Assembly (NCBI RefSeq): GCF_019670105.1
Contig: NZ_AP023032.1
Coordinates: 4,550,001-4,614,000 of the forward strand
Direction: 5' to 3'
Source: Agarivorans albus
Lineage (GTDB): Bacteria; Pseudomonadota; Gammaproteobacteria; Enterobacterales; Celerinatantimonadaceae
Length of the DNA: 64,000 nucleotides
Shown here: in pieces, positions 18,911 through 27,986 of the stretch
How positions within the stretch are numbered: the first letter of the stretch is position 1
Layout of the letters: every line of letters begins with the position of its first letter
Position numbers and translations under genes: made by a program
Notes under the pieces: generated by a model
Databases searched by the model: none
What the model was told of the DNA's origin: nothing
What the model saw: the letters and a program-made list of their open reading frames with translations, nothing else

Positions 18911-19507
18911 ATGAGCACAACTTACAGCTCCTCTTTGTTAATAAATACTTTAAATAGCGTGCTACTAGAAGTAAAAAAGATTAATGCCGACTTACAGCTA
19001 GAAGACTTGGACCAATGGCTCGAACACGAGCTGGAAGGTTATGGCGATTTTGCCCACTTCCCCGACTACCGCATTGTTGAATGTAAGCAGCTAGGAATAT
19101 TTGAGAAACCAGAGCAAGACTTACAGCATTTCGAACAAATCCATGATGATTGCCTAAACGAGCGCGATCGCTGCCTATTGCGTTACCTACATATCCAACA
19201 ACCCTTACTAGAATGCTTGAATACTCAAGATGAAATTCAACGCCCTTGGCCAATGCGCATTTTATCTAGCTATGCGAAAGACATCATTCCCGGCTATAGC
19301 TGTGTTCGAGCTTGGCAAAGCTATCACGAGCCCTTAAACGAACGTTTTGTGCATGGTGTATTAGGTCATCTACTTCATCTGTTGCTAGAAGCACAAAATA
19401 GCCAGAGCAAAGCCATCATTCAGAAAATCGACACATTGTGCCAAGCAGAACCGCAACTGCATAAAGTTTGGAGCAAGCTATATTGCGAAGCCGCTTCGGC
19501 AGTCTAG
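18911..19507 (+). CDS. Orphan protein with AbiTii-like domain
   Basis: 198 residues. Residues 8-60 resemble the AbiTii domain: a helical stretch (LINTLNSVLLEVKKINADL), then LEDLDQWLEHELEGYGD and PDYRIV, the WLE-ELEGY-PDYR pattern being the domain's hallmark. A second helical part (FVHGVLGHLLHLLLEAQ near 147-163) resembles the domain's end. AbiTii domains are named from abortive-infection systems and are fused to various effectors; no effector domain is seen here and the protein is soluble. It stands alone between yigI and rarD, which are neighbours in enterics, so it is a lineage insertion. Its Shine-Dalgarno is weak. The domain call comes from pattern memory and needs a profile search. Confidence 0.6.
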   Translation: MSTTYSSSLLINTLNSVLLEVKKINADLQLEDLDQWLEHELEGYGDFAHFPDYRIVECKQLGIFEKPEQDLQHFEQIHDDCLNERDRCLLRYLHIQQPLLECLNTQDEIQRPWPMRILSSYAKDIIPGYSCVRAWQSYHEPLNERFVHGVLGHLLHLLLEAQNSQSKAIIQKIDTLCQAEPQLHKVWSKLYCEAASAV

Positions 19508-19596
19508 CTAGCTGACAAAACTTAGACTGCTAATATATGGCTGCTTAACCACCTGCCTGCTACACTACGCTGACTTTTCTTCCTTTTTCATTGTTT

Positions 19597-20496
19597 ATGC
19601 CTAATCAAGCCACTAAACACGGCGTTATATTTGCTCTCGCCGCGTACATTATGTGGGGTTTTGCCCCTATTTATTTTAAGAGCTTAAGTGCTGTACCTGC
19701 ATACGAGATTTTAGCGCATCGGGTGCTATGGTCCTGTGTTTTTGTTGCAGTGATGCTAGCCGTAGGTAAACAGTGGTCGGCGGTGAGCGCCGTAATCAAG
19801 CACCCCAAGCAATTGGCAATATTGGCACTTACCTCGGTACTAATTGGCATTAATTGGCTAATTTTTATTTGGGCAGTGAACAACGATCGTATGCTCGATG
19901 CCAGTTTAGGCTATTACATCAACCCACTATTTAACGTGATACTGGGTATGCTGTTCTTGGGCGAACGTTTTCGTCGTGCTCAATGGCTTGCCATTGGGTT
20001 GGCCTTGATTGGTGTATTAATTCAAGTAATTAGCTATGGTTCCCTACCTTGGATTGCAATCAGCCTAGCGGTAAGTTTTGGTTTATACGGCTTGTTACGC
20101 AAAAAAGTTAACTTGGGCGCTTTACCAGGTTTATTTGTAGAAACACTATGGCTGTTGCCATTGGCCGCCGCGTATTTGTGGATATTTGCCGATTCTTCTA
20201 CCAGTCACTTAGTTAACAACAGTTTAGGTTTAAATGCGCTACTGCTTAGCGCAGGCATTGTCACAACTCTGCCGTTATTATGTTTTGCAGCCGCAGCCAC
20301 CCGCTTACGCTTATCAACCATTGGCTTTTTTCAATACATTGGCCCATCACTAATGTTTATGCTGGCCACCAGCGTTTATGGTGAGCCGCTTGAGCCGATG
20401 AAATTGCTCACCTTTGCCTTTATTTGGTTGGGTTTAGCGGTATTTACTTGGGACGCTGTTGGTAACAAGCGCAAACAAAAAAAGCAGCCGAGTTAG
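19597..20496 (+). CDS. rarD: RarD/EamA-family inner-membrane transporter
   Basis: A 299-residue ten-helix protein of the RarD branch of the drug/metabolite transporter superfamily. The N-terminal half shows the RarD pattern KHGVIFALAAYIMWGFAPIYFK, then EILAHRVLWS, and NDRMLDASLGYYINPL, which are highly conserved in E. coli RarD. Substrate is not established; the E. coli protein was linked to chloramphenicol tolerance. I chose the ATG at 19597, as the frame's TTG six bases earlier lacks support. Its last codons overlap a hairpin that works as a terminator on the opposite strand. Confidence 0.88.
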   Translation: MPNQATKHGVIFALAAYIMWGFAPIYFKSLSAVPAYEILAHRVLWSCVFVAVMLAVGKQWSAVSAVIKHPKQLAILALTSVLIGINWLIFIWAVNNDRMLDASLGYYINPLFNVILGMLFLGERFRRAQWLAIGLALIGVLIQVISYGSLPWIAISLAVSFGLYGLLRKKVNLGALPGLFVETLWLLPLAAAYLWIFADSSTSHLVNNSLGLNALLLSAGIVTTLPLLCFAAAATRLRLSTIGFFQYIGPSLMFMLATSVYGEPLEPMKLLTFAFIWLGLAVFTWDAVGNKRKQKKQPS

Positions 20497-20503
20497 GCTG
20501 CTT
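20475..20503 (-). terminator. Leftward terminator inside the end of rarD
   Basis: An 8-bp stem AAGCAGCC/GGCTGCTT (20482-20489 and 20496-20503) with a 6-nt loop. On the minus strand it continues into T7. It lies about 190 bp beyond the uvrD stop, behind the repeat element, and overlaps the rarD stop codon. Confidence 0.7.
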
Positions 20504-20528
20504 GACTCACCGTTAATTGTTGGCTTAG

Positions 20529-20694
20529 TTATACCAATCACACTAAGTAAGTGGTCAGAAATAACGCAGGAAAAATGCTCGAGAATAAGGCAGGATTTTT
20601 CGATAAGTAGTTATTCTACAATCAAAAATCCTAACGCAGTTATCGAGTATTTTAACCAGTTAGAATGATCAGTTATTTAGTACGATTGGTATTA
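20529..20694. repeat. Imperfect palindromic repeat element (MITE-like) at the uvrD stop
   Basis: About 166 bp bounded by TTATACCAATC on the left and GATTGGTATTAA on the right, which are inverted copies of each other. The two halves pair along most of their length with mismatches (for example CTAAGTAAGTGGTCAG with CTAAATAACTGATCAT on the other strand, and two copies of GGATTTTT near the centre). No coding capacity is seen. The right end reads as the uvrD stop codon TAA on the minus strand. The form is that of a non-autonomous miniature element or large palindromic unit. I recall similar ATACCAATC-ended repeats in marine gammaproteobacteria, but I could not search. Confidence 0.6.
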
Positions 20695-22866
20695 AATAGC
20701 TTCTAGTCTCGCGTAAGCCAACACCAGCCATTTGGCGCCAGCTTCTTCAAACTGCACCTGCACACGACTTTGCTGCCCAGAGCCTTCGTAGTTAAGCACA
20801 ATACCTGCGCCAAACTTAGGGTGCGATACACGCTGGCCTAAGCTAAAGCCACTATCATCAAAGGCAGCTTGTTGAACTTGCGAAGAAAACCGCCCTTGTT
20901 GAACCGGTCGGCTTACCGCTGTATTTAAGCGTACTTCGTCCAAACATTCGCTGGGTAATTCTCTTAAAAAACGCGACGGTGGGTGAAATACTTCTTTGCC
21001 CCACAAACGGCGACTTTCGGCATGACAGAGGTAAAGCTTTTCCATAGCGCGGGTCATGCCTACATAACACAGGCGGCGCTCTTCTTCCAAGCGACCAGAT
21101 TCTTCGGCCGACTGCTGACTTGGGAACATGCCTTCCTCAACACCCACCAAAAACACCACTGGAAATTCCAAACCTTTAGCGCTGTGCAAGGTCATTAGCT
21201 GCACCGCTGCTTCATCGGCTTCTGCTTGATTGTCGCCAGCTTCTAAGGCGGCGTGAGATAAAAAGGCTACCAAGGGAGAAAGATCTTGGTCTTCTTCCAT
21301 TTGCGTAAATTGCTGAGTAGCGGTAACCAGCTCGTCTAAGTTTTCTACTCGAGCTTGGGCCTTTTCACCTTTCTCGGCTTGATACATCGCCAATAAGCCA
21401 GAGCCTTTAATCACGTAATCGGTTTGCTCACCTAAGGCCATTTCTTGAGTTTGTAACTTTAATTGCCCTAGCAACTCAACAAATTGCTTCACCGCATTGG
21501 CCGCTCGGCCAGATAAGGCATTGTGTTGCAAACAATAGTCTACTGCCTGCCACAAGCTAAGCTGTTGCTCACGCGCAGCTTGGCGCAGCAGCTCGATAGT
21601 ACGTTGGCCAATGCCACGGGTTGGGGTATTTACCACTCGCTCAAAGGACGCGTCATCGTGGGGGTTACTAATTAATCGCAGGTAGGCGAGTGCATCTTTA
21701 ATTTCTTGTCGCTCGAAGAAGCGTAAACCGCCATAAATTCGATAGGCCAAACGCTCTTGCATCAAGGCTTCTTCCAATACCCGCGACTGGGCATTATTAC
21801 GATACAAAATGGCACAATCTGCCAAACTTGCGCCGTGTTGTTCTACTCGCTGTTGGATACGCGCTACCACAAAGCGTGCTTCATCAATGTCATTAAAGGC
21901 AGTGTAAATCGAGATTAACTCGCCTTCTTTGTCATCGGTCCACAGGCTCTTGCCCATGCGCCCTTGGTTATTTTCGATTAGCTGATTAGAGGCTTTAAGA
22001 ATATTGGCGCTGCTTCGATAGTTTTGCTCTAGGCGAATGGTATTCACCTTTGGCACATCCAATTCAAAGCTTTGAATATTTTCGATTTTTGCTCCACGCC
22101 AACCATAAATAGACTGGTCATCATCACCCACTATGGTGATGTTATTGTGCTCGGTAACCAACATCCGCAACCAGGCATATTGAATGGTGTTGGTATCTTG
22201 AAACTCGTCCACCAAGATATGGCGAAAACGCTGTTGGTAGTGCTGCAAAATATGCGGCTGTTTTAACCACAATTCGTGAGCGCGTAGCAATAGCTCGGCA
22301 AAGTCCACCAAACCGGAGCGGTCACAGGCTTGCTGATAGGCTTTATAAATTTCTAGTTGCTGCCGCTCAATCGGATTATTACTGTAATCTACGTGCTCGG
22401 CGCGCTGCCCCTCGTCTTTACGCGCATTGATATACCATTGCACTTGCTTGGCTGGCCACTGTTTTTCATCCAAGTTCATGGCTTTAATTAAACGGCGTAA
22501 CAGGCGGTATTGATCGTCGGAATCAATAATCTGAAAATCTTCGGGTAAACCGGCATCGCGATAATGCGCACGCAATAAGCGATGTGCCAAAGAGTGGAAG
22601 GTGCCCATCCACATACCTTGAAAGCGGCTACCCACTAACTTCTCTACTCGCGAGCGCATTTCAGCCGCCGCTTTATTGGTAAAGGTTACCGACAAAATCG
22701 ATAGCGGCGAGACATTCTCGACCTGCATTAACCACGCGATGCGGTGCACCAATACTCGCGTTTTGCCACTACCGGCACCCGCCAGCAGTAACATATTGCT
22801 TGGCGCCGCAGCAACCGCTTCACGCTGCTTTTCATTAAGGCCGTCTAACAGCTCGGAAATATCCAT
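20692..22866 (-). CDS. uvrD: DNA helicase II UvrD
   Basis: A 724-residue superfamily-1 helicase (E. coli 720) for nucleotide-excision and mismatch repair. Motif I LLLAGAGSGKTRVL is at residues 26-39, motif II is ILVDEFQDTN, then GDDDQSIYGWRGA, LEQNYRS, and motif V LMTLHSAKGLEF near residue 563. The C-terminal Tudor-like part (FSLGQRVSHPKFGAGIVLNYEG) is present. The N-terminus MDISELLDGLNEKQREAV matches the family. The perfect LexA box at 22893-22908 lies 27 bp upstream of the ATG. The stop codon coincides with the end of a palindromic repeat. Confidence 0.97.
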   Translation of the reverse strand: MDISELLDGLNEKQREAVAAAPSNMLLLAGAGSGKTRVLVHRIAWLMQVENVSPLSILSVTFTNKAAAEMRSRVEKLVGSRFQGMWMGTFHSLAHRLLRAHYRDAGLPEDFQIIDSDDQYRLLRRLIKAMNLDEKQWPAKQVQWYINARKDEGQRAEHVDYSNNPIERQQLEIYKAYQQACDRSGLVDFAELLLRAHELWLKQPHILQHYQQRFRHILVDEFQDTNTIQYAWLRMLVTEHNNITIVGDDDQSIYGWRGAKIENIQSFELDVPKVNTIRLEQNYRSSANILKASNQLIENNQGRMGKSLWTDDKEGELISIYTAFNDIDEARFVVARIQQRVEQHGASLADCAILYRNNAQSRVLEEALMQERLAYRIYGGLRFFERQEIKDALAYLRLISNPHDDASFERVVNTPTRGIGQRTIELLRQAAREQQLSLWQAVDYCLQHNALSGRAANAVKQFVELLGQLKLQTQEMALGEQTDYVIKGSGLLAMYQAEKGEKAQARVENLDELVTATQQFTQMEEDQDLSPLVAFLSHAALEAGDNQAEADEAAVQLMTLHSAKGLEFPVVFLVGVEEGMFPSQQSAEESGRLEEERRLCYVGMTRAMEKLYLCHAESRRLWGKEVFHPPSRFLRELPSECLDEVRLNTAVSRPVQQGRFSSQVQQAAFDDSGFSLGQRVSHPKFGAGIVLNYEGSGQQSRVQVQFEEAGAKWLVLAYARLEAI

Positions 22867-22892
22867 GGAATTCTCTTGAGGGGTAAAAACAC

Positions 22893-22908
22893 CTGTATAT
22901 TATAACAG
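22893..22908 (-). promoter_or_regulatory. LexA (SOS) box of uvrD, also hairpin and -10
   Basis: CTGTATATTATAACAG matches the LexA consensus CTGT-N8-ACAG exactly. It stands 27 bp upstream of uvrD and overlaps the yigB stop codon (22900-22902). On the minus strand its centre contains TATAAT (22904-22899), with CTGGCA 16 bp further upstream as a possible -35, so repressor would cover the promoter. The flanks extend the palindrome to a 9-bp stem AACACCTGT/ACAGGTGTT followed by T residues, which could also terminate the operon arriving from yigB. Confidence 0.85.
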
Positions 22909-23619
22909 GTGTTGCAGTTGTGCCAGTTGGCTTATTTCAATATCGGGAAGCGCTTGTAGTTTTCGCGCTTGTTGGCTGTTTTGATTAAGCCAAATTGAAC
23001 GATAACCTGCTTTGGTAGCACCTGCTACATCGGTAATGCAGTGGTCGCCAACGTGAGCAATTTGTTGTGGTGCAAGCTGTAATTGCTGACAAGCATACTG
23101 GTACATATCAGCTGCGGGTTTAGCTCTAAATTGGCCGCCAGCTTTAAGTTCTAATTCAAACAAACTGCCTAAGCCAATTTTAGCAATATCAACGTTGCCG
23201 TTAGTTATGGCCACCAATCGATAGCGCTGCGCCAAGGCTTGCAGCAAAGCAAGACTCTCTGCAGGTACCTCAAAATCACTGCGCACCGCTAAAAACTGCT
23301 GGAAAATCTCTTGAGCGAGCTGGCTAGCGTCACTGTTTGCCATGCCATGTTCGGTAAAAGCGAGGTGTAACCAAGCAACACGGCAAGCACTTACATCCCC
23401 TTTTAAACGCGGATCTCGCTTAATAACCTGTCGCTTGTAAGCTTGCCACTGACTATGCGTAAGATGCGCAGTAGCGTATACCTGCTCTTTGAGATAGTCA
23501 GTCAACCATTGCTCGGCTCGCTTAATGTAAGGCCAGTTGTCATAAAGGGTATCGTCTAAATCAAAAGACAAAGCCTGTACTGGTGACCAACTTCGATAAA
23601 AAATCATGCTATCACTCAT
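22900..23619 (-). CDS. yigB: HAD phosphatase YigB (riboflavin pathway)
   Basis: A 239-residue HAD-superfamily phosphatase. In E. coli YigB removes phosphate from 5-amino-6-(5-phosphoribitylamino)uracil, a riboflavin precursor. Motif I FDLDDTLYDN is at residues 19-28, motif II is AITNGN, the motif III Lys is in RAKPAADMY, and motif IV is VGDHCITDV, where the second acidic residue is His-Cys rather than Asp-Asp (E. coli GDDLTTD). The ATG at 23619 adjoins the xerC stop directly. It is the last gene of the lptM-lysA-dapF-DUF484-xerC-yigB operon and precedes uvrD as in enterics. Confidence 0.92.
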   Translation of the reverse strand: MSDSMIFYRSWSPVQALSFDLDDTLYDNWPYIKRAEQWLTDYLKEQVYATAHLTHSQWQAYKRQVIKRDPRLKGDVSACRVAWLHLAFTEHGMANSDASQLAQEIFQQFLAVRSDFEVPAESLALLQALAQRYRLVAITNGNVDIAKIGLGSLFELELKAGGQFRAKPAADMYQYACQQLQLAPQQIAHVGDHCITDVAGATKAGYRSIWLNQNSQQARKLQALPDIEISQLAQLQHLL

Positions 23620-24516
23620 TTAAGGTTTACGCTTTGCTCTAGGATGGGCGGCGTCGTAACTGGTGGCTAGATGGGTAAAATCAAGATGGGTATACACTTG
23701 GGTGGTGGCTAGATTGGCGTGGCCCAATAGCTCTTGAACCACCCGCAAATCTCCACTGCTTTCTAATAAGTGAGTTGCAAAAGAATGACGCAATTTATGT
23801 GGATGCAAGGTACTAGACAACTGCATTTGTTGCGCCCAATGCTGCAATCGTTTTTGCACGGTACGATGACTAATACGCTGCTGCCTTACGCTCACAAATA
23901 GTGCCGGCTCTTCTTCATCCATCACCAATAGTCGGCGTTGTTTAAGCCAGTGTTTAAGGGCCTGCTCCGCTTTGCTGCCAAAAGGCACCCAGCGCTGTTT
24001 ATTGCCTTTACCGGTAACAATAACCTGCCGCTGCTTAAAATCGATATCCTGTACGTTTAGGCTTACTAACTCGGCTAAACGCATACCGCTGGCATAAAAC
24101 AATTCCATCATCGCCAAATCTCGGCTAGCGACTAAATCATCTCCCTGCATTGAGAGCAACTGGTTAAGTGAATCAACATCAAGGTTCTTGGGTAAGGGTT
24201 TGTTTTGCTTAGGTGCAGAAACGCCGGCGACCGGATTAAGGCTCACTTTTTGTTGTTGAAGTAAATAATTAAAGAAACTGCGTAAGGCCGACAGTTTATT
24301 AGCCATGGAGCGTGCCGACAAACCACTGGTTTTAAGCTTAAGTAATACACTACGCACGTTGGCGCTGGTCACCTGAGGCCATGAGCTACAGCCCAGGTTT
24401 TCTAGCAGCTTACTCTGTTGTAATAAACTTCGTTGGTAGGAACTTATAGTGGCAGGGCTGTAACGACGCTCCACTTCTAAATAGTGAAGGAAGCGTTCTA
24501 TATCATCCTGCATCAT
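23620..24516 (-). CDS. xerC: Tyrosine recombinase XerC
   Basis: A 298-residue tyrosine recombinase that acts with XerD at dif to resolve chromosome dimers. The N-terminal SAM-like domain (residues 4-90) precedes a catalytic domain with the first Arg in YASGMRLAELVSL, the Lys in TGKGNKQRWVP, HPHKLRHSFATHLL, the late His in ELLGHANLATTQVYTHLD, and the nucleophile Tyr in VYTHLD. Length and position between DUF484 and yigB match the housekeeping XerC, so it is not a phage integrase. yigB starts directly after its stop. Confidence 0.96.
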   Translation of the reverse strand: MMQDDIERFLHYLEVERRYSPATISSYQRSLLQQSKLLENLGCSSWPQVTSANVRSVLLKLKTSGLSARSMANKLSALRSFFNYLLQQQKVSLNPVAGVSAPKQNKPLPKNLDVDSLNQLLSMQGDDLVASRDLAMMELFYASGMRLAELVSLNVQDIDFKQRQVIVTGKGNKQRWVPFGSKAEQALKHWLKQRRLLVMDEEEPALFVSVRQQRISHRTVQKRLQHWAQQMQLSSTLHPHKLRHSFATHLLESSGDLRVVQELLGHANLATTQVYTHLDFTHLATSYDAAHPRAKRKP

Positions 24517-24522
24517 CAGATT

Positions 24523-25224
24523 TTACTGCTCTGACTGAAGCGGAACTAATCGTAATAACAAGCTGCTGATAACCTGACAAAGCTGAGTAAGTAATAAACT
24601 GTCCATGCCTGCTACATAATGGTCGGCGTCACGGCTGGCGGCCACAAAAAAGCCCAGCTCTGCATTATTACCCAAAGGCATTAGCGCTACCGATGCAATG
24701 TCGTCGGTGTTATCAAATAACAACTCCAGCTCACCCTTTGTCATGCGGCCAAAGTAATGTGGCTGCTGGCTTAAACGAGTCACCCTTACGCGCTCAATCT
24801 GCTCTTTCTCTAAGCCATATTCCGGCGAAAGATCTTCTAAGTTGAACTGGTGGCTTAAGCGCAGTGATACACGTTCCACACCAAGGTCATCCACTAAGGC
24901 TCTGCTTAAGCGATGCTGTAATTCGGCAAACGAATCACAAGCCATTAAGTCTGGCAGTAAATCTACATAAACATGGTAAATTCGCTCATTGAGGCTGGCC
25001 ACACTCATTAAATCGGTGATTTCTTGTTCTAAGCTCAGCACCTTGTCACGCAATCGCTGAACTTGCAGCTCAACCAAGGAAACCGCACCCTTTTCTTTAT
25101 GCGGCAAACGTAGTTGCTTAATAAGGCTTGGATGACGCGCAAAAAAGTCGGGATTGTCGAGCAGAAACTCGACAACCAAACTTTCATCAATCAGCAGGGG
25201 CTGAGATAGATCAAACTCACTCAT
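24523..25224 (-). CDS. DUF484 (YigA) GAF-like protein
   Basis: A 233-residue DUF484 protein, counterpart of E. coli YigA (235). The N-terminal part has the family phrase [19 protein letters not shown] at residues 18-36, then a coiled-coil [20 protein letters not shown], followed by a GAF-like domain to the end. The function is unknown; the gene is nearly always linked to dapF and xerC. Its ATG overlaps the dapF stop by 4 bp (ATGA), implying coupled translation. Confidence 0.88.
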   Translation of the reverse strand: MSEFDLSQPLLIDESLVVEFLLDNPDFFARHPSLIKQLRLPHKEKGAVSLVELQVQRLRDKVLSLEQEITDLMSVASLNERIYHVYVDLLPDLMACDSFAELQHRLSRALVDDLGVERVSLRLSHQFNLEDLSPEYGLEKEQIERVRVTRLSQQPHYFGRMTKGELELLFDNTDDIASVALMPLGNNAELGFFVAASRDADHYVAGMDSLLLTQLCQVISSLLLRLVPLQSEQ

Positions 25225-26051
25225 ATATGTACCTGGCCATCAAAAACCATTGTTGCTGGTCCGGTCATTTTCACCGGTTTGCCTTCTCCAGCCCATTGAA
25301 TACGTAAACGCCCACCGGGCAAGTCTACATTTACTGTCTCTGCCAACTTACCTTGTTGGCGCCCCACCACCATGGCGGCACACGCGCCAGTGCCACAGGC
25401 GAGGGTTTCACCAACACCACGTTCAAAAACGCGCAGCTTAATATTTTTGTCGTCGATAATTTGGCTAAAACCCACATTCACCTTTTGTGGAAAACGCTCG
25501 TGCTTTTCTAAGCGCATTCCCAAGGTTTCTAGTGGCGCTTGGCTGATGTCGTCGACTTCCAAGACACAGTGGGGGTTGCCCATTGAAACAGCCCCAGCAA
25601 ATACTGTTTGTTCTTGGTCACGCAAAATATAGGTTTTCTCGGCTTTTTTAGCCTTAAACGGAATTTTGCTTGGCTCAAATTCCGGCACCCCCATATTCAC
25701 CGTCACCTGACCGTCGTTCTCAACATGCAAAACGATTTTGCCAGACTTAGTGCTTACGCCAATACTGCGTTTATTGGTTAGCCCTTTATTTACAACAAAA
25801 CGGGCAAAGCAACGTGCGCCATTGCCACATTGCTCCACTTCACTGCCATCAGCGTTAAAAATACGGTAGTGAAAATCTAATTCTGGATCGTAAGGCGGCT
25901 CAACCACCAAAAACTGGTCGAAACCAATACCAAAGTTGCGATCAGCCAAACGGCTAATCACTTCTTGGTTAAAAAACACGTTTTGAGTGACATTGTCGAT
26001 AACCACAAAGTCATTTCCCAAACCGTGCATTTTAGTAAAGTTTACTAGCAT
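25221..26051 (-). CDS. dapF: Diaminopimelate epimerase
   Basis: A 276-residue DapF that interconverts LL- and meso-diaminopimelate for lysine and peptidoglycan synthesis. Both catalytic Cys are present, in [13 protein letters not shown] near residue 75 and [14 protein letters not shown] near residue 219. The N-terminus [19 protein letters not shown] is canonical. It lies 4 bp beyond the lysA stop, so two consecutive lysine-pathway enzymes are adjacent. Confidence 0.97.
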   Translation of the reverse strand: MLVNFTKMHGLGNDFVVIDNVTQNVFFNQEVISRLADRNFGIGFDQFLVVEPPYDPELDFHYRIFNADGSEVEQCGNGARCFARFVVNKGLTNKRSIGVSTKSGKIVLHVENDGQVTVNMGVPEFEPSKIPFKAKKAEKTYILRDQEQTVFAGAVSMGNPHCVLEVDDISQAPLETLGMRLEKHERFPQKVNVGFSQIIDDKNIKLRVFERGVGETLACGTGACAAMVVGRQQGKLAETVNVDLPGGRLRIQWAGEGKPVKMTGPATMVFDGQVHI

Positions 26052-26055
26052 TGGC

Positions 26056-27309
26056 TTATCCTTCAGGCAGCAGCGTTTCGCCGGCCCAAAGTGATGCTAA
26101 AACTTCACGCTCGCGTACTAGGTGAGCTTTGTCGCCATCTACCATTATTTCGGCGGCGCGACAGCGCGAGTTGTAATTAGAGCTCATGGTGAAACCGTAG
26201 GCTCCGGCAGAGCGCACTGCAATGTAATCATTAGGTTCGATGGCCAATTCGCGATCTTTACCTAAAAAGTCGCCGGTTTCACACACTGGGCCCACCACAT
26301 CGTAGCTGGCCATAGCTAGTTCTGGCTTGTTAATAACAGGGACAATTCGCTGCCAAGCGCTGTATAAGGCAGGGCGTAATAAGTCATTCATTGCGGCATC
26401 AACAATGGCGAAGTTTTTACTCTCCGACATTTTTAAGAACTCAACTTTAGAGACCAAGATGCCAGCATTGGCCATGATTGCACGGCCAGGCTCAAATAAT
26501 AGCTTGAGTTTACGATCGCCTAAACGCTCGGCTAAAGCACTGGCGTAATCGGCAGGCTCTGGCGGTACTTCATCATCGTAATTAACGCCTAAGCCGCCAC
26601 CTACGTCTAGGTGCTCAATCACAATGCCTTGCTCGGCTAATTGATCGATGAGGGCAAGCAACTTATCAATGGCTTCTACAAAAGGAGAAATCTCCGTAAG
26701 CTGAGAGCCAATATGACAATCTACGCCAACTAACTTCAAGCCCGGTAAACTGGCCGCATAAGCATAGGCTTCAAGAGCACGCTCAATGGCGATGCCAAAT
26801 TTGTTTTCTTTAAGGCCAGTAGAAATATAAGGGTGAGTACCCGCGTCGATATCTGGATTAATACGCAAAGAAATAGGCGCTTGTTTGCCAAGGCTTTGGG
26901 CCACGCGACTAATACGGTCTAGCTCTGGCTCAGACTCAACGTTGAAACAGTGAATCCCATGATTTAGTGCATCAGCGATTTCGGCTTCGGTTTTTGCCAC
27001 ACCAGAAAACACAACTTTACTTGGATCGCCACCAGCTTCAATCACTCGGGCTAATTCGCCGCCAGAGACAATATCAAAACCCGAACCCATGCGAGCCATA
27101 ATGTTCAATACTGCAAGATTAGAGTTGGCTTTTACTGCATAACAGATCAAATGTGGACGTTCGCCCGCCGCTTTATCAAAAGCCTTCCAATGACGCTCAA
27201 TAGTGGCGCGAGAATATACGTATAGAGGCGTACCATAAGTACTTGCTAAATCAGCTACCGAGCATTGTTCTGCATGTAAGTGCTCGTTTTGATAACTAAA
27301 AAAATCCAA
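26056..27309 (-). CDS. lysA: Diaminopimelate decarboxylase
   Basis: A 417-residue fold-type III PLP decarboxylase making L-lysine from meso-diaminopimelate. The PLP Lys is in CYAVKANSN near residue 59; [23 protein letters not shown] and [10 protein letters not shown] follow for cofactor binding; the C-terminal catalytic Cys is in [12 protein letters not shown]. It is second in the operon after the small lipoprotein gene lptM, as in many gammaproteobacteria. Confidence 0.96.
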   Translation of the reverse strand: MDFFSYQNEHLHAEQCSVADLASTYGTPLYVYSRATIERHWKAFDKAAGERPHLICYAVKANSNLAVLNIMARMGSGFDIVSGGELARVIEAGGDPSKVVFSGVAKTEAEIADALNHGIHCFNVESEPELDRISRVAQSLGKQAPISLRINPDIDAGTHPYISTGLKENKFGIAIERALEAYAYAASLPGLKLVGVDCHIGSQLTEISPFVEAIDKLLALIDQLAEQGIVIEHLDVGGGLGVNYDDEVPPEPADYASALAERLGDRKLKLLFEPGRAIMANAGILVSKVEFLKMSESKNFAIVDAAMNDLLRPALYSAWQRIVPVINKPELAMASYDVVGPVCETGDFLGKDRELAIEPNDYIAVRSAGAYGFTMSSNYNSRCRAAEIMVDGDKAHLVREREVLASLWAGETLLPEG

Positions 27310-27337
27310 TGATCTGTCCTTAATTGTGTTGCGTTGC

Positions 27338-27466
27338 TTACTCGCTTGGCGTTACTTGCTCGGGAGCGCTCTCTGGCTCGGCTGGCGGGTGGACTAAAGG
27401 TCCTTTTTGACCACATCCACTTAGGCCGATGCTTAGCAAAATAACGGCAATTGCTTGTTTGTTCAT
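27338..27466 (-). CDS. lptM: LptM (YifL) lipoprotein, 42 residues
   Basis: Too short to be found by length filters. Translation from the ATG at 27466 gives MNKQAIAVILLSIGLSGCGQ, a lipoprotein signal with lipobox LSGC, then KGPL and a Pro/Glu-rich tail; the stop is at 27338-27340. The mature start CGQKGPL is the signature of LptM, which assists oxidative maturation of the LptD-LptE outer-membrane translocon. It sits directly upstream of lysA and divergent from cyaY, exactly the enteric arrangement. Confidence 0.9.
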   Translation of the reverse strand: MNKQAIAVILLSIGLSGCGQKGPLVHPPAEPESAPEQVTPSE

Positions 27467-27498
27467 GATTAAGCCATGATTCTTTTTTGAATGCCCTC

Positions 27499-27504
27499 TA
27501 TAAT
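27499..27504 (+). promoter_or_regulatory. Candidate -10 of cyaY
   Basis: TATAAT lies 42 bp upstream of the cyaY ATG in the 80-bp cyaY/lptM divergent gap. No good -35 is seen, so strength is uncertain. Confidence 0.4.
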
Positions 27505-27546
27505 CCGCATTCGAAGCAAGAAAAGCAATAGGACAGGATGATTGTG

Positions 27547-27864
27547 ATGAATGATAGCCAATATCACCAGCTAGTAGATGATGCCTTTGAACGTATCGAG
27601 CAAACCATGGACAGTGACGACTTCGATATTGAGTGTGACATCAATGGTGGCGTGCTAACACTCGAGTTTGAAAACCGCAGTAAAATGGTGATTAACAAAC
27701 AAGAGCCTTTGCATCAGCTTTGGTTAGCCACTAAGTTTGGCGGCTACCACTTTGAGTGGCATGAAGCCGAACAGCAATGGATATGTAATAGAAGCGGTAA
27801 CGAGTTTTGGAGCCTGTTGGTGGAGTCTATCACCAAGCAAAGCGGTGAAGAACTGAGCTTCTAG
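27547..27864 (+). CDS. cyaY: Frataxin-like protein CyaY
   Basis: A 105-residue bacterial frataxin, which binds iron and tunes IscS-dependent Fe-S cluster assembly. It has the acidic first helix ([20 protein letters not shown]) and the sheet core [21 protein letters not shown], then [17 protein letters not shown], closely matching E. coli CyaY. I chose the ATG at 27547 because MNDSQYH matches the family start and AGGA lies upstream; ATG 27538 is nearer that site. It is transcribed away from lptM and towards cyaA. Confidence 0.94.
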   Translation: MNDSQYHQLVDDAFERIEQTMDSDDFDIECDINGGVLTLEFENRSKMVINKQEPLHQLWLATKFGGYHFEWHEAEQQWICNRSGNEFWSLLVESITKQSGEELSF

Positions 27865-27889
27865 TAACAAATGCTACAGCAATAAGATC

Positions 27890-27948
27890 AACTTGCCACT
27901 AGCCATAGACGACAGCAAAATTGTTATGTTTAGGGATAGCGGCAAGTT
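27890..27948. other. Hairpin between cyaY and cyaA
   Basis: AACTTGCCACTAGCC (27890-27904) pairs with GGATAGCGGCAAGTT (27934-27948) at 13 of 15 positions, across a 29-nt loop. There is no T-tract on either side. It lies between convergent genes and may help end transcription or protect 3' ends. Confidence 0.4.
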
Positions 27949-27986
27949 AGTATTAAGCTTGTTATAAAAAGGAGGAAGTAAAACCT

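Noticed and set aside
18911-19507. A defence island around the AbiTii-like gene
   Set aside because: Both flanks are housekeeping genes (yigI, rarD) and no other defence-type gene, integrase or toxin-antitoxin pair is adjacent.
23620-24516. Phage-type integrase marking a mobile island
   Set aside because: Sequence, length and the dapF-DUF484-xerC-yigB context identify the housekeeping XerC.
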